A DNA stretch of 64,000 nucleotides from Sva-07 sp963698565 (GTDB lineage: Bacteria > Actinomycetota > Acidimicrobiia > Acidimicrobiales > Ilumatobacteraceae), in contig CAVORH010000029.1 of assembly GCA_963698565.1 (NCBI GenBank), positions 5,097-69,096 on the forward strand, given 5' to 3'. Within the stretch, counting starts at the first letter, position 1; each line of letters opens with the position of its first letter. The notes under the pieces were generated by a model. It did no database searches, was not told the origin of the DNA, and saw nothing but the letters and a program-made list of their open reading frames with translations. Both the position numbers and the translations under genes were made by a program. Of this stretch, positions 51,478 through 58,813 are shown piece by piece.

Positions 51478-52287
51478 GTGGACGACGACACGGTGAACGA
51501 CGACACGGTGCAGCGGTTCGCGACCGACGGCGCCGTGGCGTTGCGCGGTGTACTCGAGCACCGGTGGATCGATCTGCTCGCCGACGGTGTGGAGTACAAC
51601 CGCACCCATCCGAGCGCCTGGTCGCACTGGTACACCAGCGCCGACGAGGCCATCGGCTTCTGGAGCGACTACGTCACCTGGCCGCAGGTCGAGGCCTACC
51701 GTCGCGTCGTGTTCGAGAGCGGGCTCGCCGAGATCGCCGGCCGGCTGATGCAGTCGGAGACCGTGCGGTTCTTCCACGAGCACGTGCTCGTCAAGGAGCC
51801 CGGCGCCACCGAACCCACCCCATGGCATCACGACGACCCGTACTACGGCGTCGACGGCATGCAGAACGTCAGCATGTGGATCGCGCTCGATCCGGTGCCG
51901 GCGTCGTCGGGACTGCAGTTCATCGCCGGTTCGCACCTCTGGGGTCGGCGATTCGTGCCTCGGAAGTTCATCGACCAGTCGCCGTACGGCGCCGCGGATG
52001 ATCGCTTCGAGCTGCTCCCCGAGGGCGACGAGCTGGTCGCCGACCACCGTGTGGTGGGCTGGGACGTCGAGCCGGGTGACGTGCTCGCGTTCCACTACCG
52101 GACGTTGCACGGTGCGCCGGGCAACTCGTTGCCGACCCGCCGTCGCGCCGTGAGCCTCCGTTGGCTCGGCGACGATGCCCGGTTCGCGGATCGGCCGTGG
52201 ACGACATCGCCGCCCTACGAACCGGATGGGCTGGTGGTCGGTGGACCGCTCGACGGCGACCCCCGATTCCCGCTCGTCGTCGGCTGA
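51478..52287 (+). CDS. Phytanoyl-CoA dioxygenase (PhyH) family Fe(II)/2-oxoglutarate oxygenase
   Basis: 269 residues from GTG 51478, placed 4 bp after the GH65 stop. The jelly-roll oxygenase motifs are visible: the iron ligands His and Asp in TPWHHDDPYYGVDGMQNVSM, the 2-oxoglutarate-facing part LDPVPASSGLQFIAGSHLWG, and the distal His with the Arg in LAFHYRTLHGAPGNSLPTRR. The N-terminal part (FATDGAVALRGVLEHRWIDL) is typical of PhyH-like proteins. The substrate is unknown: these enzymes hydroxylate acyl-CoAs, ectoine, chlorinated peptides and others. The GH65 gene may be co-transcribed, but no metabolic link is evident. Confidence 0.87.
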   Translation: MDDDTVNDDTVQRFATDGAVALRGVLEHRWIDLLADGVEYNRTHPSAWSHWYTSADEAIGFWSDYVTWPQVEAYRRVVFESGLAEIAGRLMQSETVRFFHEHVLVKEPGATEPTPWHHDDPYYGVDGMQNVSMWIALDPVPASSGLQFIAGSHLWGRRFVPRKFIDQSPYGAADDRFELLPEGDELVADHRVVGWDVEPGDVLAFHYRTLHGAPGNSLPTRRRAVSLRWLGDDARFADRPWTTSPPYEPDGLVVGGPLDGDPRFPLVVG

Positions 52288-52303
52288 TCGCCAAGATGGC
52301 GGG

Positions 52304-53245
52304 ATGACCGCCCCACTGCCTGCCGCCTTCGACAACCGTGTGAGCCGCGATCTCGGCGTCGACATCCCGATCGTGCAGGCGCCGATGGGATGGATCGCCC
52401 GATCGCAGCTCGCCTCGGCGGTGTCGCAGGCCGGTGCGTGCGGCATCATCGAGACCTCGTCGGGCGAGCTCGATGCGGTCAAGGACGAGATCCGCAAGAT
52501 GCGCGACCTGACCGACCGACCGTTCGGGGTCAACATCGCCCAGGCGTTCGTCCGCGATCCGGCGATCGCCGAGTTCGTGATCGACCAGGGCGTGAAGTTC
52601 GTGACGACGTCGGCGGGATCACCGACGAAGTACACGGCGATCCTCAAGGCAGCCGGCCTGACCGTGTACCACGTGGTGCCCACCCTCGCTGCGGCGCTGA
52701 AGGCGGTCGACGCGGGCGTCGACGGCCTCGTCGTCGAGGGCGGTGAGGGTGGAGGGTTCAAGAGCCCGACACCGGTCGCGACGATGGTGCTGCTGCCCCT
52801 GGTGCGTTCGAAGGTCGACGTGCCGATCATCGCCGCCGGTGGGATCACCGACGGCTACACGATGGCCGCCGCGTTCGCCCTCGGCGCCGAGGGGGTCCAG
52901 ATGGGCACGCGCATGGTGTCGGCCGCCGAGTCGCCCGTGCACCAGAACTGGAAGCAGGCGATCATCGACGCCGCCGAGACCGACACGCTGTTCCTCAACC
53001 AACGCCACTCCCCCGCCTTGCGGGCGCTGCGCACCGACCGAACCGAGGCACTGGTCGATGCCGAGCACAACGTGTTCGCAGACTTCGGCAGCCCGCAGGA
53101 TCTCTACTTCGGCGGTGACATGAACGCCGCGATCGCACTGTCGGGCCAGGTCGCCGGCCGCATCGAATCGGTTCGCACCGTCGCCGACATCATCGGCGAC
53201 ACCATCCGCGAATTCGACGAGGCGATCACACGCCTCACCGGCTGA
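52304..53245 (+). CDS. Nitronate monooxygenase / 2-nitropropane dioxygenase family flavoprotein
   Basis: FMN-dependent TIM-barrel enzyme oxidising alkyl nitronates, or a related enoyl reductase-like protein. 313 residues from ATG 52304. FMN-binding features are IPIVQAPMGWIARSQLASAV, RPFGVNIAQAF, VDGLVVEGGEGGGFKSPTPV, VPIIAAGGITDGYTMAAAFA and LGAEGVQMGTRMVSAAES. The loop usually carrying the NMO catalytic His reads EGGEGGGFK, where classical enzymes have GxEAGGHxG; the His is replaced by Phe, so the nitronate activity is uncertain. It lies 16 bp after the PhyH gene and probably shares its transcript. Confidence 0.85.
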   Translation: MTAPLPAAFDNRVSRDLGVDIPIVQAPMGWIARSQLASAVSQAGACGIIETSSGELDAVKDEIRKMRDLTDRPFGVNIAQAFVRDPAIAEFVIDQGVKFVTTSAGSPTKYTAILKAAGLTVYHVVPTLAAALKAVDAGVDGLVVEGGEGGGFKSPTPVATMVLLPLVRSKVDVPIIAAGGITDGYTMAAAFALGAEGVQMGTRMVSAAESPVHQNWKQAIIDAAETDTLFLNQRHSPALRALRTDRTEALVDAEHNVFADFGSPQDLYFGGDMNAAIALSGQVAGRIESVRTVADIIGDTIREFDEAITRLTG

Positions 53246-53254
53246 CACTCGCGA

Positions 53255-53296
53255 GCGATGAGCGACGCCCCCGGATACGGGGCCGTCGCTCATCGC
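53255..53296. repeat. Dispersed intergenic palindrome (copy 12, single)
   Basis: GCGATGAGCGACG, then CCCCCGGATACGGGG, then CGTCGCTCATCGC: the second arm is complementary over 13 bp because the CG next to the arm is matched. It lies between the convergent nitronate monooxygenase and nucleotidyltransferase genes. Confidence 0.95.
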
Positions 53297-53315
53297 TGGG
53301 CGGGGTCGGGCGGGG

Positions 53316-54104
53316 TCAGCGGCCGGTGACGGCGGTGACGATCTCGCCGGTGACCTCGGCGCAGCGGATCAGCACGTCACGGGCGACGACCGCCGGCGAT
53401 GCTCGGACCTCGACCGCACGCTCGAACACGTCGGCGTACTGCGGAACGCGCGCTGCGGCCCATCGACCGGCGCCCGACTTCGAGATCACCTCAGCGGTCT
53501 CGAACGTGTAGAGCATGCGAGCGACACCGAGAGCAACCCACTCGAGGATCTCGCCGCCCCACTCGTCCTCGTCACTCTCGGTGAGGCCCGCACCGAGCGC
53601 CTCGCCCACGCCGCGCCAGTACGTGTCGAGGTTCTCCGCCACCCACGAACGGCGCTCCTCCACCTGGTGCCACACGCCGATCTGCTCCCGCGGGACGCCC
53701 CGAAGGGCGATTCCGTGGGCCGCCACCGTGTACCAGGTGACCGGGTTGATCTCGAACGACTCGCCGTCGACGTGGTACTCGCCGTCGAGCACCCAGGGCC
53801 GCTGCAGCGTCATCGCCGGCACCACCAGGTCCCCCCACCCGACGTACGGACCGTCGATCTTCGCGTCGGATCGCGAGCGCAGCACCGACTGCGCCGCCGC
53901 GAGATCGTCGGCCAGGTCGGGGTCCGACGGGTCGGCCACCACGGCGACGACGTCGATGTCGCTGTGGGGCGTCCAGTCGTCGAGGGCGACCGAGCCGACG
54001 ACGTAGAGACCCTCGATCGTCTGCGGCGCGAACTCGTCATGAGCACCGAGCCACGATCTCAGGGCGTCGGCGACGGGAGCGGGAAGCGAGGCCACGGGCT
54101 GCAC
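53316..54104 (-). CDS. Nucleotidyltransferase-fold protein (AadA/DUF4111-like)
   Basis: About 262 residues from GTG 54104 (or GTG 54095). The N-terminal nucleotidyltransferase signature is YVVGSVALDDWTPHSDIDVV, with the GS and the two catalytic Asp of SDID; the C-terminal helical half has LEWVALGVARMLYTFETAEV and ISKSGAGRWAAARVPQY. The arrangement is that of the aminoglycoside adenylyltransferase AadA and its many chromosomal homologues. The substrate may be an aminoglycoside or something unrelated. It is divergent from the flavin reductase gene (28 bp). Confidence 0.8.
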   Translation of the reverse strand: MQPVASLPAPVADALRSWLGAHDEFAPQTIEGLYVVGSVALDDWTPHSDIDVVAVVADPSDPDLADDLAAAQSVLRSRSDAKIDGPYVGWGDLVVPAMTLQRPWVLDGEYHVDGESFEINPVTWYTVAAHGIALRGVPREQIGVWHQVEERRSWVAENLDTYWRGVGEALGAGLTESDEDEWGGEILEWVALGVARMLYTFETAEVISKSGAGRWAAARVPQYADVFERAVEVRASPAVVARDVLIRCAEVTGEIVTAVTGR

Positions 54105-54132
54105 GGTATCCGGCCCTCCTACCCTGGAATCC

Positions 54133-54630
54133 ATGGCCATCGACGACGAACTGATCAACAAGCTCACCTGGAAGATCCCCAACGCGCTCGCGCTCGTCGG
54201 CTCTGCTCACGAGGGCGAGCGCAACGGGATGACGACGAGCTGGATCACCCAGCTGTCGATGGAACCCGTGCTGATCGGCATCGGGGTCGACAACACGGCG
54301 GTCACCCACCGCCTGATCTCCGCGAGCGGTGCCTTCACGGTCAACCTGTGGGACAGCGCCGACACGAGGGTGTTCGTGAAGTTCTCCAAGCCCGCCGTCG
54401 ACGACGGTGAGACACTCAACGGTCGTGCCGTCCGGACGGCGACCACCGGCGCACCGGTCTTCGAGGAGTCGATCGCCTGGATCGACTGCGCGGTACGTCA
54501 CACGCTCGACCTCGGCAGCCACACCCTGTTCGTCGGCGAGGTGGTCGACGCCGCGATCCGCGACGACGAGGCCCGTTCGGCCGCCATGAGCGACACCCGC
54601 ATGAAGTACGGCGGGGTCAAGCGCCACTGA
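54133..54630 (+). CDS. Flavin reductase-like (FMN-binding split barrel) protein
   Basis: 165 residues. Resembles the flavin reductase domain family that supplies reduced FMN to monooxygenases: IPNALALVGSAHEGERNGMT (the conserved start with the N-G-M-T flavin loop), TTSWITQLSMEPVLIGIGVD, AFTVNLWDSADTRVFVKF and the C-terminal HTLFVGEVVDAAI. The partner oxygenase is not identified; nearby candidates are the PhyH and nitronate monooxygenase genes, but neither type needs one. It precedes the ATPase operon by 117 bp. Confidence 0.85.
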   Translation: MAIDDELINKLTWKIPNALALVGSAHEGERNGMTTSWITQLSMEPVLIGIGVDNTAVTHRLISASGAFTVNLWDSADTRVFVKFSKPAVDDGETLNGRAVRTATTGAPVFEESIAWIDCAVRHTLDLGSHTLFVGEVVDAAIRDDEARSAAMSDTRMKYGGVKRH

Positions 54631-54710
54631 CGACCAAGTGCTCTAGCGAACCGGCCGGGCACCGCCGAGCATGGTCGATGGGCAACCGTCGACTGGTCAG
54701 GGAGATCGCG

Positions 54711-54740
54711 ATGAATCATTTCGTCAGCGACAGGGAGTGA
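54711..54740 (+). CDS. Possible 9-codon leader peptide of the ATPase operon
   Basis: ATG 54711 to TGA 54740 encodes MNHFVSDRE, preceded by CAGGGAG at a spacing of 6 nt. The stop lies 7 nt before the GTG of the first ATPase gene. The end of this mini-ORF (CAGGGAG) also forms the ribosome site of that gene, so translating it may expose or cover the site. There is no homology evidence; offered as a candidate only. Confidence 0.3.
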   Translation: MNHFVSDRE

Positions 54741-54747
54741 GCCGGTC

Positions 54748-55179
54748 GTGTTGCGTCTGAGCGAACTCCTCGAACGGATCCGTCCGGCGGGCGCGCCGGG
54801 AGCAGCTGCGGAGGGCGACGAGCAGCACCGTCGCAGCATCCTCGGCGCAGAGGTCGCCGACGTCGCACGGGTGCTGGCCGCCTTCGAACGCGAGGCCGAC
54901 CAACTCCTCGCCACCGCGCGGGAGGAGGCCGAACAGATTCGTCGCGACGGAGATCGACGAGCGGAGCAGATCCGCTCGGGACTGGCCGATCGTGTCGCCG
55001 TCGCTCAGGCGACAGGCACCGAGCGCCAGCAGACCGATGCCGAGCACGACGCCATCGTCGCATCGGCACGGCGAGACGCGCAGCGCGTCCGCGCCGACGC
55101 CGCCGCACGGCTCCCGGCGCTGGTCGACACGGTGGTGGGCTCCATCTGGTCGAACCTCCCGACGGAGGGCCGGCCGTGA
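54748..55179 (+). CDS. V/A-type ATPase subunit G/H (stalk)
   Basis: 143 residues from GTG 54748. Mostly one long charged helix (FEREADQLLATAREEAEQIR; RRDGDRRAEQIRSGLADRVA; ARRDAQRVRADAAARLPALV), the right-handed coiled-coil form of peripheral stalk subunit G (archaeal H). The C-terminus has a short helix (VDTVVGSIWSNL). Its position as the first gene of the nine-gene ATPase set supports the call. Its stop overlaps the next start (GTGA). Confidence 0.75.
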   Translation: MLRLSELLERIRPAGAPGAAAEGDEQHRRSILGAEVADVARVLAAFEREADQLLATAREEAEQIRRDGDRRAEQIRSGLADRVAVAQATGTERQQTDAEHDAIVASARRDAQRVRADAAARLPALVDTVVGSIWSNLPTEGRP

Positions 55180-56132
55180 CCGCCGGATGGGTCGCAGCCT
55201 CCACGCGCGGCCGCTCGCTCCTGCACCGCACGATCGGCCCCGACGCCGCCCGAGCGTGGGCGAACACCGACTCGTGGCACGAGGCACGAGCACAGCTCGC
55301 CACGTCGATGTACGGCGCGTCGCTGCCGGCTGATGCCGACCGCGGGACCGCGCGGGCGGTGTCGAGCGAGGCGACGATCTGGCAACTCCGCGTGCTCGCC
55401 GGCTGGCTCCCACCGGCATCGAGCGGGCTCGCCCGCACGTTCGCCGCTCCCGTGGAGATCGCCGACATCGACCGACACCTCGCCCGACTCGATCGCGCCG
55501 GCAGCGCACCCGTCGGGTCGGGGGGCGCCGAGCCTCCGCAACCCGTGCCCCTGGGATCGCTCGCGACGGCGTGGACTCGCGTGGCACGGGCGACCACCCT
55601 CGATCAGGTCCGCAGTGCGCTCGCCCGCTCGCCGTGGGGGGATCCGGGCGGGAACGATCGGGCCACGATCGGTGTGGCACTGCGAGTGGCCTGGGGTCGA
55701 CGACTCGTCCGCCAGGCACCGATCACGACCGACTGGGTGCACGGAGCGGCGGCGGTCCTGGTCGCACGCGAACGGTTCCTGTTCGGTCGCGAGGTTCCCG
55801 ACGTTCCCGCCCGCGCCCTCGACCAGTTGCTCGGCACGAGGTGGCGCCGCGCATCGTCGGTGGCAGCGCTCGCCGACGATCTTCCTCGGTCGGCGTCGTG
55901 GTCGCTCGCCGCCGCCGGCCCGACGGCGGACGAACTCTGGCGGTCGGAACTCGCCGTGATCCGCCGGGTCGGCGCCGACGCCACGAAGATCGTCGACTCC
56001 GGTCGCAACGGCCGCGACACCGTCGCCGCCGTGATGGCACTGCTGTTGGTCGACCTGTGGCGCGTCGCCGCCGCCATCGAATCGGCTGGTCGTACGTTCG
56101 TCCCCGCGGAGGCGTTCGATGCCGTGGCGTGA
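55176..56132 (+). CDS. V/A-type ATPase subunit C
   Basis: 318 residues of mostly helical, Ala/Arg/Trp-rich sequence, as in the funnel-shaped V/A-ATPase subunit C (yeast d) that couples the central stalk to the membrane ring. Supporting motifs are weak: YGASLPADADRGTARAVSSE near the start, LARSPWGDPGGNDRATIGVA in the middle and GTVAAVMALLLVDLWRVAAA-like sequence near the end. The call rests mostly on position between G and I and on size. It overlaps the start of subunit I by 14 bp. Confidence 0.65.
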   Translation: MTAGWVAASTRGRSLLHRTIGPDAARAWANTDSWHEARAQLATSMYGASLPADADRGTARAVSSEATIWQLRVLAGWLPPASSGLARTFAAPVEIADIDRHLARLDRAGSAPVGSGGAEPPQPVPLGSLATAWTRVARATTLDQVRSALARSPWGDPGGNDRATIGVALRVAWGRRLVRQAPITTDWVHGAAAVLVARERFLFGREVPDVPARALDQLLGTRWRRASSVAALADDLPRSASWSLAAAGPTADELWRSELAVIRRVGADATKIVDSGRNGRDTVAAVMALLLVDLWRVAAAIESAGRTFVPAEAFDAVA

Positions 56133-57524
56133 CCAGTTCGTCCCTTCCGAGATGCAACGCGTGGCGATCGTCGCACCGGACACGAGGTTCCGTCGGGTGC
56201 TCGTCGAGGCCGCTGATGCGGGCACCTTCGAACCCGATCCTGCGACCGGTCGCGCAGACGAGCCGAGCCCGTTCGGGCTCCTGGCCGAACGCCTGCAGAT
56301 CGATCCCGCCCAGGTCGAGCCTCGGCTGACAACGGCCCCGGTCGATGCAGCCGAACTCGAATCGTCCGGCGAGCGGGCGCTCATCCTGGGCGAAGCGCAG
56401 CTCGACGAGCGCGTGCGCGCCGCCGAGCGCATTCACCGGTGTGCCGTCCTGCCCGGGTGGATCCCCCGACGGGACGCCGGGGAACTCCGGCAGCGAATCG
56501 CTCCACTCGGCGGTGCGGTCACCGAGATCCCGGTCCGGCGCGGGCTGATGGCCCCGACCGCCCACGCGGAGGGCGGGGTCAGCGACTCGTTCCGGCCCCT
56601 GGTCACCACCTATGGGACCGCTCCCGCGCGCGACCTCGATCCGACGATGTTCGCCGCGGTGACGTACATGGTGATGTTCGGCATGATGTTCGGCGACGTC
56701 GCGCACGGGCTCGCGATCGTCGTGCTCGGGCTGGTGGCCCGCCGGCTCCGGTCCGAACGGTGGCAGAGCGTGCGCGCCGTCGCCCCGTTCCTCATCGGTG
56801 CGGGCCTGTCCGCGATGTTCTTCGGGCTGCTCTACGGCGAGGCGTTCGGACCGACCGGCCTGGTACCCACGTTGTGGATGCGTCCGCTCGACGACCCCGA
56901 ACAACTGCTCGTTGCCGGCTTGGTCCTCGGGACCTTCCTCCTCGCTGCCACGTTCATCGGCGCCGTCGTCAACCGCTGGCGCGAGTCCGGGCCCGGCGGC
57001 GCCATCTACGACGCGTCGGGGATCGCTGGAGCGCTCCTGTTCGCCGGTGTGGTGGCCCTCGTCGTCGGCGTGGCGATGTCGCCGTCGTGGTTGCAGACGA
57101 TGGGTGCCGTGCTGCTCGCCGTCGGGGCAGTGCTCGCCTTCATCGGCCTGATCGCCAAGGCCGGCCCAGGTGCAGCCGGCTACGCCGAGGCCGGCGTGGA
57201 GATGTTCGACACGGTGCTGCGACTCGGCTCCAACATGGTGTCGTTCACCCGCCTCGCGGCGTTCGGGCTCACCCATGCGGTGATCGCCGAGGTCGTCTGG
57301 GACGGCACGGTCGCCCTCTGGGACGCGGCACCGTACTCGCCTACGCCGCCGCCGTGGTGCTGTTCGCGCTCGGCAACCTGGCGGCGTTCTCGCTCGGAGC
57401 GCTCGTCGGCGCGATCCAGGCACTGCGCCTGGAGTACTACGAGCTGTTCTCACGCCTGTTCACCGATCAGGGCCGACCGTTCCGGCCCTGGCACGTTCCG
57501 ACCACTCGACTGGAGACCTCATGA
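56119..57524 (+). CDS. V/A-type ATPase subunit I (membrane stator; one frameshift)
   Basis: Counterpart of yeast subunit a: the N-terminal cytosolic stalk-binding half (MQRVAIVAPDTRFRRVLVEA) and the C-terminal membrane half with the proton/sodium half-channels. It is short at about 468 residues, where archaeal forms have 600 or more. Membrane signatures are TMFAAVTYMVMFGMMFGDVA, PFLIGAGLSAMFFGLLYGEA and FDTVLRLGSNMVSFTRLAAF (with the Arg needed for ion transfer). The frame is lost at 57322-57328: CTCTGGGACGCGGCACC should be CTCTGGGACGGCGGCACC, and after this correction it continues GTVLAYAAAVVLFALG and YYELFSRLFTDQGRPFRPW to the stop at 57524, which overlaps subunit K by ATGA. Confidence 0.85.
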
Positions 57525-58000
57525 ACCCCTGGCTGCTCACTGTGCTGCTCGCGACCCCGTTCGCGATCGCTGTTCCACTCACCCGAAGTCGTACGCCACG
57601 CGCCATGTTGCGCATCGTGGTCCTCTCCTTGGCGGCGTCGTTCACGCTCGCGCTCGCGGTGCTGCTCACCGGTGGGGGCAGCGACACGTCGGCCGAAGCC
57701 GTTCCCGCCGCAGTCCCGGCTGCGGCGGTCCCAGCCGTCGCCGACGCGCCGGCAGTCGTCGAACAGACATCGGCGACCTCGACGAACAACAGCGGCGATG
57801 CGTTCATCGGCGCAGCGATCGCCGTCGCCGCCTCGTCGCTCGGCGCCGGCATCGCGATCGCCTACGCCGGATCGGCCGCACTTGCGACGGTCAGCGAACA
57901 GCCCGACCTGTTCGGTCGCGCCATGGTCGTGGTCGGGCTGGCCGAAGGCGTCGCGATCTATGGGCTGATCGTCGCCGTGCTGATCCTCGGAAAGGTCTGA
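57521..58000 (+). CDS. V/A-type ATPase subunit K (membrane rotor ring) with extra N-terminal helices
   Basis: 159 residues. The C-terminal half is a classic two-helix rotor subunit: AFIGAAIAVAASSLGAGIAI (glycine-rich helix) and GRAMVVVGLAEGVAIYGLIV with the ion-binding Glu in GLAEGVAIYGL. Before it come two more hydrophobic stretches (WLLTVLLATPFAIAVPL; LRIVVLSLAASFTLALAVLL) and a long Ala/Pro/Val linker. The N-terminal pair has no carboxylate and lacks the small-residue pattern, so it is not a duplicated hairpin; it may be a signal/anchor. One carboxylate per subunit is expected. Confidence 0.85.
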   Translation: MNPWLLTVLLATPFAIAVPLTRSRTPRAMLRIVVLSLAASFTLALAVLLTGGGSDTSAEAVPAAVPAAAVPAVADAPAVVEQTSATSTNNSGDAFIGAAIAVAASSLGAGIAIAYAGSAALATVSEQPDLFGRAMVVVGLAEGVAIYGLIVAVLILGKV

Positions 58001-58034
58001 GGCCGCACCCGATGAGCAGAGGACGCACCACGTG

Positions 58035-58253
58035 ATGAGCACGATCGTCGCACTGGGAGAAGACGACCGACTGGACGGCTTCGCACTGGCGGGCGCGTCG
58101 GTGATCGTGGCCTCCACGGACGAGGGAGTGCGCAGCGCGTGGGACGGCCTCGGCTCCGACGTCGGGCTCGTGATCCTCTCCGCACGTGCGGCCGATGTCC
58201 TGGAGACGCTGCTCGGCGAACGGTCCGACATCCTCACGACGGTGCTGCCATGA
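58035..58253 (+). CDS. V/A-type ATPase subunit F
   Basis: 72 residues (ATG 58035; GTG 58032 is equally open). Short alpha/beta subunit of the central rotor: MSTIVALGEDDRLDGFALAG then ASVIVASTDEGVRSAWDGLG, with the GEDDRLDGFALAG pattern conserved in the family (usually D..T..GF.L.G). It is shorter than the usual about 100 residues. It is separated from subunit K by 34 bp, the only gap in the ATPase set, and overlaps subunit E by ATGA. Confidence 0.8.
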   Translation: MSTIVALGEDDRLDGFALAGASVIVASTDEGVRSAWDGLGSDVGLVILSARAADVLETLLGERSDILTTVLP

Positions 58254-58813
58254 CCAGTGCGCTCGAGACCAGTGTGCCGACCTCGAGCAGCGTCGACCCA
58301 CCGACGCTCCTCGAGCGTCTCGAACCCGTTCGGCACGCGCTGCTCGACGATGCCCGGGCCGAAGCCGACCGCGTCCGCGCCGAGGCCCGCCGTCATGCCG
58401 ATGATGCGACCGCGGATGCCGAACGGGAGGTTGCCGCCGAGGTCGCCGCGGTCGCCCAGCGACACGCGATCGCGGCCGCCGCCCACGCCGACCAGGTGCG
58501 CGCCCGCGCCCGCGCCGAGGCACATGCCGAGATGCTCGGCGCCCAGCGGGACGTCCGCAGGGACCTGCTCGAGGCCGTGCGGCTCGCTGCGCTCCGACTC
58601 CGTGACGACGACCGCTACCCGGCGCTGCTCGACCACTTCGAGGCCGTCGCACGCGCCCAGCTGGGCGCCGACGCACGCGTCGAGCGCGACCCGAGCACCG
58701 GCGGCGGTGTCGTGGCCTCCGCGGGGACGCGTCGCGTCGACTACACGCTCACCGCGCTCGCCGAGCGGGCGCTGGAACAACATGGCGACGAGGTGGCGGC
58801 GCTGTGGACGTGA
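58250..58813 (+). CDS. V/A-type ATPase subunit E (peripheral stalk)
   Basis: 187 residues from ATG 58250. The N-terminal two-thirds is a long charged coiled-coil (DARAEADRVRAEARRHADDA; DAEREVAAEVAAVAQRHAIA), followed by a globular C-terminal domain that binds the A3B3 head (VRLAALRLRDDDRYPALLDH; RRVDYTLTALAERALEQHG). This layout and position before subunit A fit subunit E. It overlaps subunit F by 4 bp, and its TGA overlaps the GTG of subunit A. Confidence 0.8.
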   Translation: MTSALETSVPTSSSVDPPTLLERLEPVRHALLDDARAEADRVRAEARRHADDATADAEREVAAEVAAVAQRHAIAAAAHADQVRARARAEAHAEMLGAQRDVRRDLLEAVRLAALRLRDDDRYPALLDHFEAVARAQLGADARVERDPSTGGGVVASAGTRRVDYTLTALAERALEQHGDEVAALWT

